A DNA stretch of 64,000 nucleotides from Streptomyces marianii (GCF_005795905.1 NZ_VAWE01000003.1:1-64000), one strand, 5' to 3'; counted from the first letter of the stretch, positions 26,738 to 35,463 are shown. The notes: generated by a model not told the origin, from the letters alone. Made by a program: numbers and translations.

Positions 26738-27612
26738 CCGCCCGATCCATGCACCGCACCGAGGTTCCCTTCGCCAAGGGGCACGGCGCCGAGAACGACT
26801 TCCTCGTCCTGCCCGACCCCGACGGGCGTCTCGACCTGCCTGCCGCCGAGGTGGTGCGCCTGTGCGATCGGCGTGCGGGCATCGGCGCCGACGGCGTCCT
26901 GCGGGCGGTGCGCTGCACCGCCACCCCGGAAGCCTCCGCGGAGGAGGCCGAGTGGTTCATGGACTACCGCAACGCCGACGGCTCCCTCGGTGCGATGTGC
27001 GGCAACGGTCTTCGCGTGATGGCCCGCTATCTCGTTGACACTGGCCTCACCCCGCCCGGCACTCTGACCATCGCAACCCGCGCCGGCACCCGCCAGGTCC
27101 GCGTCCCCCACCGCAGCCCCGACTTCCAGGGCGAGGTGACCGTGGGCATGGGCCGTCCCCGACTACCCGGCCCCGATGGCATCGACGTCACCGTCGCCGA
27201 GCGCCGGTGGCCAGCTCTGCACGTCGATATGGGTAACCCACACGCTGTCGTCTTCGTCGACGACCTCGCCCATGCCGGAGACCTCCGGATCGCCCCCATC
27301 GTGGATCCGGCCGGGGCCTACCCCCACGGCGTCACCGTGGAATTCGTCATCCCCTGCGGACCGGCCCACCTTGCCCTGCGCGTGTACGAACGCGGCGTCG
27401 GAGAAACCCGAGCCTGCGGTACCGGAGCCTGCGCCGCGGTCGCCGCCGCCCTGAGCTGGGGCAGGCAATCAGCCGCCGCCCACTACACCGTGGACCTCCC
27501 CGGCGGACGACTGCGCATAGCGGTGCTTGCCGACGGCGCGATGGAACTCACCGGACCCGCCGAGATCCTCGCTCGGGGCACCGTTAATCTCGGCCGTCGG
27601 GCGGCAGCGTAG
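26734..27612 (+). CDS. dapF: Diaminopimelate-epimerase-like enzyme
   Basis: 292 residues of the DapF fold, a cofactor-independent epimerase that inverts a stereocentre with two cysteines. Both are present: C89 in AMCGNGLRV and C228 in ETRACGTGACAA, along with the substrate-binding E224. HGAENDFLVL and MGNPHAVVFVDD are family motifs. ATG 26734 follows GGAGAGAG at 26717-26724. A chromosomal dapF should exist for cell-wall synthesis, so this plasmid copy in a cassette with an ACP and radical SAM enzyme may epimerise another amino acid or supply a precursor. Only the enzyme class is certain. Confidence 0.85.
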   Translation: MTARSMHRTEVPFAKGHGAENDFLVLPDPDGRLDLPAAEVVRLCDRRAGIGADGVLRAVRCTATPEASAEEAEWFMDYRNADGSLGAMCGNGLRVMARYLVDTGLTPPGTLTIATRAGTRQVRVPHRSPDFQGEVTVGMGRPRLPGPDGIDVTVAERRWPALHVDMGNPHAVVFVDDLAHAGDLRIAPIVDPAGAYPHGVTVEFVIPCGPAHLALRVYERGVGETRACGTGACAAVAAALSWGRQSAAAHYTVDLPGGRLRIAVLADGAMELTGPAEILARGTVNLGRRAAA

Positions 27613-27635
27613 GGGCCGACACGACCGTCCTTCGG

Positions 27636-28958
27636 TCAGCGACCGGCGTGGGCGTAGAGGCTGGCAACAGTTGGGTGGGAGCGGTGTCGGGAGAAGCCGT
27701 CGAGGGTCGTGCCGACGAGGTTGATGCAGCGGGTGGCCTGGGTGGCTTGGGCGGTGTCGAAGGCTTCTCGGGCATCGGCTGCAGCTGCATCGAGGTCGCG
27801 GCGGGCGAGTGCTCCTTCCGCCCGGTAGGCGAGAACGACGGAGCGGGTCCGCTCACGAGCCGGGTCAAGGAGGCTGAGGCCCTCGGCGAGCGTGGTGTCG
27901 GCGCGCTGCGGCTTGTTGAGGTCGAGCCAGCAGCGGCCGGCGTCGACGGCGAGGTCCGCGGGCGACATCCAGGACACCCAGGCCGGGGTGGATCCGGGAC
28001 GGGCACGGTCCAGATGGTGCTCGGCTGAGGCGAGGGCGCGACTGGTGGCGTGGTGGTCGCCGAGGGCGGCCAGCGCTCGGCCTCGGCGCAGGTCAAGGAG
28101 GGAGCGAGCGGCCGGAGCGTGTGTACGCGTGGCGGCGTGTTCGAGGATCTCGACAGCGATGCGCGGCTCGTTCAGCCAGGTGGCGGCGTACGCCAGATCG
28201 GACAGTACCCCGGCGCCCTGGTCGCGATCGTCCGCGGTGTGGGCGGCGTGGAGAGCGGTCCTCCAGTGGCGCTGGCAGGCTCCGTGCTCGCCCTGGTCGA
28301 AGTGCAACCATCCGGCGCACTGAGCGGCGGATGCGGCGACCTGCAGCAGGCGGCGGCCGGTCGGTTCGTCGTACACGCCGGTGCGGATCAGCTGAATGCT
28401 GGTCCTCAAAAGGGCGTGGACGAGCGTGGTGCATTCCGGCGCTGAGGTGTTGGTGAGCGCGCGTAACTCGATGGTCTGGATCTCCAGCCAGGCGAGCAAG
28501 GTCTTGTCGACGCGGCGGCCGGCGAGGGCTCCGGTGAGGCGCTCGGGTTCGATGGTGGCCCAGTCGGCGGCGAGCCCGGCCAGTGCGCCGGTGGTCAGGG
28601 CGAGGAAGCCGCGGCGGTCGGGGTGGTCCAGGGCCACGAGAACCTCCGTGAGGGCGGCATGGGTGCCGCTGGCGGTGAAGGGGTGCGGGGCGTCGAAGGC
28701 GGGCAGCCACCAAGGCCAGCCGAGCCGGGCGACCTCGTCCTGGCCGATGTCGAGGACGTCGGCCAGGAGCATCTGATAGTCGTCCCCTGGAGTCGCCAGC
28801 TGGTGCTCCCACTTGTAGACGCGATCCCGGCCGGGTTGCTTCAGCATGCCCCGGCGGGCGGCCGCCAGGGCGAGGAGACGGGCCAGGCCCTCCATGCTCC
28901 AGCCCCGCTGCTCGCGGACGTGCGTGAGCGGGTGCCGCTGCGCCCCGTCCACACCCAT
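27636..28958 (-). CDS. XRE-family regulator with TPR-like C-terminus
   Basis: 440 residues. ATG 28958 is preceded by GGAG at 9 bp; the open frame extends far upstream through the radical SAM gene but that part is a shadow. N-terminal HTH (LTHVREQRGWSMEGLARLLAL, then YKWEHQLATPGDDY) is followed by a Trp-rich segment and about 300 residues of helical repeats resembling TPR units (NsdA/BldD-type regulators of Streptomyces secondary metabolism have this form). Convergent with dapF (23 bp apart) and divergent from the radical SAM operon, so it most likely controls that operon through the intergenic operator-like repeats. Confidence 0.75.
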   Translation of the reverse strand: MGVDGAQRHPLTHVREQRGWSMEGLARLLALAAARRGMLKQPGRDRVYKWEHQLATPGDDYQMLLADVLDIGQDEVARLGWPWWLPAFDAPHPFTASGTHAALTEVLVALDHPDRRGFLALTTGALAGLAADWATIEPERLTGALAGRRVDKTLLAWLEIQTIELRALTNTSAPECTTLVHALLRTSIQLIRTGVYDEPTGRRLLQVAASAAQCAGWLHFDQGEHGACQRHWRTALHAAHTADDRDQGAGVLSDLAYAATWLNEPRIAVEILEHAATRTHAPAARSLLDLRRGRALAALGDHHATSRALASAEHHLDRARPGSTPAWVSWMSPADLAVDAGRCWLDLNKPQRADTTLAEGLSLLDPARERTRSVVLAYRAEGALARRDLDAAAADAREAFDTAQATQATRCINLVGTTLDGFSRHRSHPTVASLYAHAGR

Positions 28959-29017
28959 CCCCGACTCCCGAGTTCTCGTCCGCCGACCGCCTTGTGCCCA
29001 ACGTTCCCGCTCCGCCG

Positions 29018-29049
29018 CGGTGCACGGCAAGCCCGCCCGCCGTGCACCG
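29018..29049. promoter_or_regulatory. Inverted repeat in XRE / radical SAM divergent promoter
   Basis: Perfect 11-bp arms CGGTGCACGGC and GCCGTGCACCG with a 10-bp spacer, in the 222-bp gap between the XRE gene and the radical SAM gene. Likely operator. Confidence 0.55.
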
Positions 29050-29053
29050 GCGG

Positions 29054-29074
29054 CGGGCATACACCGGGCATACA
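29054..29074. promoter_or_regulatory. Tandem direct repeat GGGCATACA
   Basis: Two copies of GGGCATACA eleven bases apart (one helical turn), beside the inverted repeat. Suited to cooperative regulator binding. Confidence 0.45.
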
Positions 29075-29180
29075 GACGCGCACCCCGGCTCGTAGAGACG
29101 CTGGGCTCGGCGCCAATGCAGGTGTCGTTCCTCTCCGTTGTCCCGCCACCTGGCCGTGAGCCGGGGTGAAGGAGCGTGTC

Positions 29181-30383
29181 GTGATCAAGGAAGGGTCCTA
29201 TCTGTTCGTCGAGGGCGCGGGCCCCGTCGAGCCGTTCCGCGGCAAGTACGCCGCGAAGTCGGCGGACGTGTTCGAGCGCGTCCGGGCCCGGTGGACGCAG
29301 GCCGGACTGGATCCCGCATCGGCGTATCTGCCGATGCGGATCGAGCTGGAGCTGACGACGAAGTGCGACGACAGCTGCCCATCGTGTGGGATGGGGGCGC
29401 TCCCGCTCGTGGAGGGCCGCACTCTGAGCGACGGGCAGATCCGGTTCCTGCTGCAGCAGTTCGCCTCGATCGGCCTCCCCTCGATCGCGATCACGGGCGG
29501 GGAGCCGTTCACCGCCTGGCGCGCCCTGCTGAAGCTGATCGAGGGCGCCCGCGAACAGCACATCGACATCTCCAAGCTCACCACCAACGGTTCCTGGGGG
29601 ACCGTGGCGCGGTGCCCGCGGGTGTTCGAGCGGCTGGAGAAGGCCGGCTTCCTGGACGGGAAGCTGTTCGTACCGCTGCTGATGCTGTCGATCGGCGAGC
29701 AGACCACCCCGCTGGAGTCGGTCACCCGGATCCTGCACCACGCCGTGACCCACTACAGCGAGCGCGAACTCAACGTCGCGGTCTCCTCGCTCGCCGACCC
29801 GGCCACCCGCCGGCACAAGGTCGACGACCTGATCGCCATCTACGAGTCGGCGTACGGTCAGTTCCCGCACGATCGGGTGCACTCCACGATGAGGGTCTAC
29901 CTCGCCAACGAACGCCTTGAGGGCCAGGCGCCGGTCCACCGGCCCGGGCACACGCCGGTAGCGAAGTGGATGGATCACTGCTTCGACTGCTTCGCCCCGA
30001 CCGTCGGCGCGTACGTGCTGCCCACCTCGCTGCTGAAGAACGACGGCGACTGGTATACCTGCGCCGCGTTCAACGTGCCGGAGAAGCTGGCGTTCGGGAA
30101 TCTGCTGCGCGAGCGGGCCATCGATGTGATCGCCCGCACGGCCGCCTCCCCGTACGTACAGCGGGTGCGCGCCGGCGGCGGCCTGAAGGCTCTGCACGAT
30201 GTGGTACCGCGGGACTTTACCGAGAACACGACCTGCACCTCGTTCTGCGACTCGTGCGCCCTGCTGATCGACCAGTTCGACGAGAAGTCCGGCAGCACCA
30301 CTGGTCACCGCACCCCGAGGGTGATCCCGCCCGCCGCGCTGCTGGCCCGTACGAACGGTGCGACGTCGGGGAGCGGGTCGTGA
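29181..30383 (+). CDS. Radical SAM enzyme with C-terminal cysteine cluster
   Basis: 400 residues. GTG 29181 is chosen because AAGGAG at 29169-29174 lies 6 bp upstream; GTG 29166 would overlap that site. The 4Fe-4S motif C62-X3-C66-X2-C69 (KCDDSCPSCGMG) and ITGGEPF mark a radical SAM core. Further cysteines (DHCFDCF near 268, YTCAAFN, and a TTCTSFCDSC cluster near 355) suggest one or more auxiliary clusters of SPASM/twitch type. The stop overlaps the acyl carrier protein start by 4 bp (GTGA), so the enzyme and carrier are co-translated and may act together on a tethered substrate. The reaction is not predictable. Confidence 0.8.
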   Translation: MIKEGSYLFVEGAGPVEPFRGKYAAKSADVFERVRARWTQAGLDPASAYLPMRIELELTTKCDDSCPSCGMGALPLVEGRTLSDGQIRFLLQQFASIGLPSIAITGGEPFTAWRALLKLIEGAREQHIDISKLTTNGSWGTVARCPRVFERLEKAGFLDGKLFVPLLMLSIGEQTTPLESVTRILHHAVTHYSERELNVAVSSLADPATRRHKVDDLIAIYESAYGQFPHDRVHSTMRVYLANERLEGQAPVHRPGHTPVAKWMDHCFDCFAPTVGAYVLPTSLLKNDGDWYTCAAFNVPEKLAFGNLLRERAIDVIARTAASPYVQRVRAGGGLKALHDVVPRDFTENTTCTSFCDSCALLIDQFDEKSGSTTGHRTPRVIPPAALLARTNGATSGSGS

Positions 30384-30664
30384 GCGGGATCAACACGGCC
30401 GCGATCGCCGTCGAGGCGCTGGTGTGGGTAACCGGCCGGCCCCGCGAGGAGTGCGCGCGCCGTGAGGCGGAGCTGGAGCGGGACCTGGGCGTAGACAGCC
30501 TGTCTCTGCTCGAGCTGGTGGTGACCCTCCAAAGTCGACTCGTGATCTCTGTGCCGGATGAAGTCACTGCGCGTATCCGAACGGTCGCAGACTTGCAGGA
30601 TGCGGTGGCCCCTCTCGTGGCGGCCGCGTCCTCATCCGAGCCGACCCGAAGGACTCCCTCGTGA
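30380..30664 (+). CDS. Stand-alone acyl carrier protein
   Basis: 94 residues with the 4'-phosphopantetheine attachment motif LGVDSLSLLELV, Ser40 being the predicted site. Helix II (DSLSLLELVVTLQSRL) and the downstream IRTVADLQDAV helix are typical. Overlaps both neighbours by 4 bp (GTGA each side). No ketosynthase or adenylation gene lies nearby, so loading depends on a host enzyme or on a gene I did not recognise. Confidence 0.85.
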   Translation: MSGINTAAIAVEALVWVTGRPREECARREAELERDLGVDSLSLLELVVTLQSRLVISVPDEVTARIRTVADLQDAVAPLVAAASSSEPTRRTPS

Positions 30665-31875
30665 GCGAACGCGTCATCAACCCCCGTAGTCGCGGGTTCC
30701 TCTTCCTCGACTCCCACCCGGCAGGCTGTGAACGGCTCGTCGAAGACATGTGGCAGGCGGTGCCGGCACCGCCGTCCGCCCCGGGCGGGGACGGGCCGGT
30801 GGCGTTGGTCATCGGCTCCTCCGCCGGGTACGGACTCGCGGCCACGATCGCCGGGCTCGCCCGCGCGGGGATCCGCGGCATCGGCGTGTGCTTCGAGAAG
30901 GCGCCCACCGAGCGGCGCACCGGCACGGCCGGCTGGTACCGGACCGCCGCTACCGCCGGGCTCGCCCGCGCCCACAGCCGGGACATGGTCTTCCTCAACG
31001 GCGACGCCTTCAGCAACTCCACGAAGGACCAGGTCGCCGACCTCCTCGCCGAGCGGTTCGGCGGCCGCCTGGACTACCTCATCTACTCGGTCGCCGCCCC
31101 GCGCCGCACCGACCCGGACACCGGCACCACGTACGCCTCCGTGCTCAAGCCGATCGGCGAGCCCTACCGGACGAAGACCCTCGTCTTCGACGACCAGGGC
31201 GCGCCGGAGGTCAAGGAGGTCGAAACGCAGCCGGCCGAGGGCGACGACATCGACCAGACCGTGGCCGTGATGGGCGGGACGGACTGGGAGCGCTGGATCG
31301 ATCATCTCGCCGACCGCGGCCTGCTTGCCGACGGCTTCTCCACCGCCGCGCTCTCGTACATCGGCTCGCCGCTCACCGCCGCGATCTACCGGCAGGGCAC
31401 CATCGGCGCCGCCAAGGCCCACCTGGAAGCCACCGCACGGACGTTGGACGAGCGCCTGGGCAAGCTGGTCGGCGGCCGGGCGGTGACCTCGGTCAACGGC
31501 GCGGCCGTCACCCAGTCCTCCACCGCCATCCCCGGCATCGCCCTCTACGTCGGCCTGCTGCGCGGCGTCCTCGGCCAGGCCCTGGTCCCGCCGATCGCGC
31601 AGCTGGCCAAGCTCTGGGACCAACTCACCGGCGCCCACCCCCTGACCCTCGACGACGAGGGCCGCGTACGCCTGGACACCTGGGAGCTCACCGACTCCGT
31701 GCAGGCCCACGTTGCCGAGCGGTGGAAGAAGGCCACCACCGACACCATCGGCCAACTCGCCGACCTCGACTGGTTCCACGCCGAAGTACAGCGGCTCTAC
31801 GGCTTCGCCGTGCCCGGCATCGACTACACCGCGCCCGTGGAGACCGACGTCCCCTGGCCCGACCCGACCACCTGA
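30661..31875 (+). CDS. fabV: FabV-type trans-2-enoyl-ACP/CoA reductase
   Basis: 404 residues, full length for FabV. N-terminal VINPRSRGFLFLDSHPAGC, the nucleotide-binding GSSAGYGLA and the catalytic Tyr-X8-Lys (Y243...K252 in IYRQGTIGAAK) are all present. Known FabV enzymes reduce the enoyl double bond of acyl-ACP or acyl-CoA using NADH and are insensitive to triclosan. Its coupling to an ACP gene argues for reduction of a carrier-bound enoyl intermediate in this pathway. Triclosan tolerance would be a side effect. Confidence 0.9.
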   Translation: MSERVINPRSRGFLFLDSHPAGCERLVEDMWQAVPAPPSAPGGDGPVALVIGSSAGYGLAATIAGLARAGIRGIGVCFEKAPTERRTGTAGWYRTAATAGLARAHSRDMVFLNGDAFSNSTKDQVADLLAERFGGRLDYLIYSVAAPRRTDPDTGTTYASVLKPIGEPYRTKTLVFDDQGAPEVKEVETQPAEGDDIDQTVAVMGGTDWERWIDHLADRGLLADGFSTAALSYIGSPLTAAIYRQGTIGAAKAHLEATARTLDERLGKLVGGRAVTSVNGAAVTQSSTAIPGIALYVGLLRGVLGQALVPPIAQLAKLWDQLTGAHPLTLDDEGRVRLDTWELTDSVQAHVAERWKKATTDTIGQLADLDWFHAEVQRLYGFAVPGIDYTAPVETDVPWPDPTT

Positions 31876-31892
31876 TCCCATGGAGGAACGCC

Positions 31893-33038
31893 ATGCCCGT
31901 ACCGACTGACGAGCAGCTCATCTACTGGCAGCAGCAGCTCGAAGAAGCCCTCGCCCGCTTCGCCGACACCGACCTGCGCCAGGCCACCGCGCGAGCCAGC
32001 ACGCCGCAGGTACACGACGCGGCCGCCGCCTACCTGATCCGGCCGAGCAAACGGCTGCTCGGCATGGCGTTCCTCCACGCCGCCCACACTCTGTCCGCCG
32101 ACACCGACATCCACCCTGACGACCTCACCACGATCGCCGCAGCACTGGAGATCCGGCACGGCGCGATCCTCCTCCACGACGACATCGTCGACGGCGACAC
32201 CACCCGCGGCGGACACCCGACCGCCCACCACGCCCTTACCGCTGCCTTCGGCACGGCCGAAGCGTCCAGCGCCGCGCTGTTCGCCGGCGACATCCTCGCC
32301 GGACTCGCCCCCCTGCCGATCCTCCAGACCAGCCTCCCCTCCCCGCTCCGCGCGCGGCTCGCCGAGCTGTTCCAGCACACCACCGCGCACGTCGCAGCCG
32401 GGCAGACCGAACAGCTCCACCTCGACGTCCGCCAGGACCCCGAGGCGGTCAGCGAGGCGGATATCCTGCGCATCCACGCCGGACAGTTCGCCCCCTACCT
32501 GCTGTGCTCCATCCAGCTCGCCGCCGCGCTGGCCGGCCTCGACGACGACGCCCTCCACCGCATCACGCAGGCCGGCATCCCGCTGTGCCAGGGCTTCCAG
32601 GTGCAGAACGACCTCGCCGGATACACCGAGCTCGCGCGCGTCCTGGCCGACGATGCCGACACGACCGAGACGCTGACTCTGGCCAACACCTCCGACCTCG
32701 CCCGGCGCCGCCGCACCGTCCTCGTCCGTGCCGCCCTCGACCGCCTGTCCGGCGTCAAGAGGCGCCGACTGCTCGCCTACCTCGACGGCACCGACGACGA
32801 CCTGGTCGCCATCGTCGGCATCATCGAGGCCTCCGGCGCCGCCCGCCATTGCACGGGCCTCATCACCGACCTTCACTCCCAGGCCCGCGAACGCATCGCC
32901 ACCGACCCGCAACTGCCGCCCGCCGCACGGACCGCGCTCAGCGCCACCTGGGGCTACATGACCGCCCTGTACGACCCGGCCTCCCCCACCAGCAGCCTCT
33001 ACCTGCAGGCCCGCAGCGACCTGCAGACCATCAGCTGA
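31893..33038 (+). CDS. Polyprenyl-diphosphate-synthase homologue with altered second Asp motif
   Basis: 381 residues, ATG 31893 with GGAGG at 31882-31886. All-helical isoprenyl synthase fold: first Asp-rich motif DDIVD at residues 96-100 inside LLHDDIVDGDTTRGG, and GQTEQLHLD in the middle. The second motif, normally DDxxD, reads NDLAG at 239-243 in FQVQNDLAGY. Loss of two acids there usually impairs normal chain elongation, so this may be a cyclase-like, non-elongating or regulatory homologue, or may use a different substrate. It is the last gene of the radical SAM-ACP-FabV operon; an 18-bp gap precedes it. Confidence 0.8.
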   Translation: MPVPTDEQLIYWQQQLEEALARFADTDLRQATARASTPQVHDAAAAYLIRPSKRLLGMAFLHAAHTLSADTDIHPDDLTTIAAALEIRHGAILLHDDIVDGDTTRGGHPTAHHALTAAFGTAEASSAALFAGDILAGLAPLPILQTSLPSPLRARLAELFQHTTAHVAAGQTEQLHLDVRQDPEAVSEADILRIHAGQFAPYLLCSIQLAAALAGLDDDALHRITQAGIPLCQGFQVQNDLAGYTELARVLADDADTTETLTLANTSDLARRRRTVLVRAALDRLSGVKRRRLLAYLDGTDDDLVAIVGIIEASGAARHCTGLITDLHSQARERIATDPQLPPAARTALSATWGYMTALYDPASPTSSLYLQARSDLQTIS

Positions 33039-33068
33039 TGCCGGGCTGACTTCCACCGTCGACACCGG

Positions 33069-33096
33069 TTGCCCCCGTTGGACCCAACAGGGGCAA
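33069..33096. repeat. 28-bp tetra-word palindromic element, copy 6 (right bracket of cassette)
   Basis: Words TTGC-N5-TTGG-N2-CCAA-N5-GCAA, 31 bp after the polyprenyl synthase stop. Flanks extend the symmetry to about 42 bp (ACACCGG...CCGGTGT), so this copy can also fold as a terminator. Closest in sequence to copy 5 at the other end of the cassette. Confidence 0.85.
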
Positions 33097-33230
33097 CCGG
33101 TGTCTGACAGGGCGTGGAAGCTCACGGCGCGATCTAGGCGTGCAGAGATGTTCACGAAGTCAGGGCGACGATGCGACTGCGCGCCGGAATCCCGGGGCGT
33201 GCCCGCCCGTCCGGCATCTAGGCTGCTCAG

Positions 33231-34535
33231 ATGGCACGCTCATGGACCCGGCTGCACGAGTACCTCGGCCACCCACCGGGGCCGGTGACGTACGAGATGG
33301 TCGCCGAGGCCGTGCGGCGCAAGCTCGGCGAGAGCGACGACCTGGACTGGAAGGAGGGCCTTCCGGCCGCCTCGCCGGTTCCGGGTCAGTGGAACGAGTT
33401 CGCCAAGGACGTTGCCGCAATGGCCAACACCCGCGGCGGCCTGCTCGTCTACGGAGTCAGCGACACCCTCGACATGGTCGGCATCGACCTGGACAAGGTC
33501 AACGACAAGCAGCTGGGCCAGTGGTTGCGCGTCCATCTGCAGCCCACCGTGAGCGGGGTGAGCTACGTCAAGCTGCCGGCGACCGACGGCAGCGGCAAGG
33601 ACATCCTGGTCGTCGACATCCCGGCCAGCGAGATGGCACCGCACTTCCTGTACGGATGGCAGCAGAAGGATAAGGACAAGACCACCTTCAACGCGCCCTT
33701 CCGGCACCGTGACGACACCGACTACATGGCCGAGCACCAGATCGCGCTCGCCTACCGGGACCGCTTCGCCCGTCAGGACGCTGCCGAAGCCGCCCTGGAA
33801 CAGCACGTCCAGCACACCACCGACCTCGTCCTCGGCGAGTCGGAAGCCCAGGCCGCGTGGCTGGTCGTCGCCGCGCGGCCCACGCGTCCCATTCCCCGAA
33901 TGGTCCCCGCGCTCTCGCGGTCTGAGGCGCGGGACGTCGTGTCCCGAAGTGCGAGGCGCGCGGAGGGCTTGCTCGTCAGCGCTATCCCGATGCGGAGGCT
34001 GCTGGGGCCGCAGCTCTTCCCCGAGCTCCTCGACAACAACCCGCGCAAGGGTCTGCGGCGCTGGGTGGACACGAACATGCTCGTTCCGGCCCGGGCCAAC
34101 CGCTGGCGTGGCGTGCTGGTGGAGCTGCATCACGACGGCACTGTCGTCACCGCTGTCGACCTCTCCCACCACGCCCTGCCGCCCGACTACCCAGCAGTTC
34201 CGCTGCCTGTGTCCTCGCCGGTGCTCATCAGCGCGGCCTTCGAGACTATTGCCCTTGTCCACGAGCACCGCCTTGCGCTGCGCGCAGACACTCCCGTCGA
34301 GCTGCGGGCAGTCCTACAGACCCAGCCCGACCCCGGATCCCGCTTCGCCCCTGTCATCCTCGACCCCGGCCTCGGGCGCCCGGAGATAGCCGAGTGGGCA
34401 CGGCAGCCGCGCACCGTGCAGCCGGCCCACAGCGACCTGGCGCCCTTCGCCGACGATCAAGCGCTCATCGCGGGTGCCACCGACCTTGCCGAGGGGCTGC
34501 TGCACCAGTTCGGCCTCGACATCCTGCGGACATGA
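33231..34535 (+). CDS. AlbA_2 (Schlafen-type) domain protein
   Basis: 434 residues. Residues about 33-170 match the AlbA_2 domain: LDWKEGLP, then FAKDVAAMANTRGGLLVYGV and DILVVDIPAS. Proteins of this family are putative ATP- or nucleic-acid-binding factors, and several occur in phage-defence or transcription-control settings. The C-terminal 250 residues are not recognised. ATG 33231 lacks a ribosome site and follows a TCTAGG sequence, so a leaderless message is possible. It stands alone between copy 6 and a bidirectional terminator. Confidence 0.7.
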   Translation: MARSWTRLHEYLGHPPGPVTYEMVAEAVRRKLGESDDLDWKEGLPAASPVPGQWNEFAKDVAAMANTRGGLLVYGVSDTLDMVGIDLDKVNDKQLGQWLRVHLQPTVSGVSYVKLPATDGSGKDILVVDIPASEMAPHFLYGWQQKDKDKTTFNAPFRHRDDTDYMAEHQIALAYRDRFARQDAAEAALEQHVQHTTDLVLGESEAQAAWLVVAARPTRPIPRMVPALSRSEARDVVSRSARRAEGLLVSAIPMRRLLGPQLFPELLDNNPRKGLRRWVDTNMLVPARANRWRGVLVELHHDGTVVTAVDLSHHALPPDYPAVPLPVSSPVLISAAFETIALVHEHRLALRADTPVELRAVLQTQPDPGSRFAPVILDPGLGRPEIAEWARQPRTVQPAHSDLAPFADDQALIAGATDLAEGLLHQFGLDILRT

Positions 34536-34577
34536 AAGGCCCGTCAACCCGATCGCGGATCTACGGGGCGGATCGCG

Positions 34578-34598
34578 GCCCCCTCTCAAGGAGGGGGC
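34578..34598. terminator. Bidirectional hairpin terminator
   Basis: Arms GCCCCCTC and GAGGGGGC with loop TCAAG, between the converging genes ending at 34535 and 34627. Confidence 0.7.
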
Positions 34599-34626
34599 GG
34601 CCGCCGGGAGCTCCGGCAGTTGCCGG

Positions 34627-35463
34627 TCAGTCCGGAACGGTCCCTCCGCCCTGAGCCAATACGCGGGCAGCCTCGTACGCCGCCACGGCGCCCGCGGTCA
34701 CGGCGGCCGGCTCGCCCGTGCGCTGCTCGTGGCGCTGCAGATGGCGCAGGGCCGCCTCCACATACGTGGCGAGGGAGACCACCTGGGTGGTAGTGCGGCA
34801 GTCGGCCAGCACCGTCGCCGTCTGGTCGAGCCAGTAGGCCACCTCTTCGTCCGCGGACAGCTCCGTGCGGTGCGCCAGCAGGTTCGTGGCGACGCGGGTC
34901 ACCAGGGCGTGGCGGCGCTGCTCGGCCGCCTCCCGGCGCAGCGCGGACGCCGTCTGCTCCGCCTGTCGCGCGAGCACGGCGTCGACCGCCTCCGGAGTGC
35001 GACGCAACCGACGCCCGGCCTCGTCGCGCAGGTCGACCGAGCGCATCCGCTTGGCCTTGGTGACCGCGCTGGAGGCGGCGCCCACGGCCAGCGGCTCGGC
35101 CAGGTCGGCCCACTCCGCCCCGGCGGTCCGTGCCGCGTTGACGGCGCGCACCTGGTGCCGGTCGACCAGTTCGAGAGTCTGCTGGCGCAGGTGTTCCCAC
35201 AGCCGCACCCGCGTCAGCGCCGCATTCCGGGCCGCCTCTGCCGGTAGGCCGGACTTCGGGTCGGCAACCCGGGCCTGGTGGCGCTCGGCGTACTGCAGCG
35301 CGCCGAGCAGATTGTCCGGCATGCCTCGGGCGCCCACCGCGGCGTAGACCGCGGCGAGCTCATGCAGCAGTTCGGCCGAGTCCGTCCCCCTCCCGGCCGT
35401 CGGCGTCTTCCGCAACGGCGCGGCGGCCGCGACGGGCCCGCGCGTCTTCCGGGTCCTGGCCAT
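34627..35463 (-). CDS. Hypothetical helical protein
   Basis: 278 residues from ATG 35463 (MARTRKTRG, basic start). A GTG at 35487 in frame is an alternative and neither has a good ribosome site. The product is almost entirely helical and Ala/Arg/Glu-rich, with WADLAEPLAVGAASSAVTKA and two coiled-coil-prone stretches (VLARQAEQTASALRREAAEQ). No family recognised. A nucleoid or partition-like structural role is conceivable but not shown. Confidence 0.6.
   Translation of the reverse strand: MARTRKTRGPVAAAAPLRKTPTAGRGTDSAELLHELAAVYAAVGARGMPDNLLGALQYAERHQARVADPKSGLPAEAARNAALTRVRLWEHLRQQTLELVDRHQVRAVNAARTAGAEWADLAEPLAVGAASSAVTKAKRMRSVDLRDEAGRRLRRTPEAVDAVLARQAEQTASALRREAAEQRRHALVTRVATNLLAHRTELSADEEVAYWLDQTATVLADCRTTTQVVSLATYVEAALRHLQRHEQRTGEPAAVTAGAVAAYEAARVLAQGGGTVPD

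Noticed and set aside
28959..30308. N-terminal 450-codon extension of the XRE gene
   Set aside because: It runs antisense through the radical SAM gene; HTH begins at the ATG at 28958 with a ribosome site.
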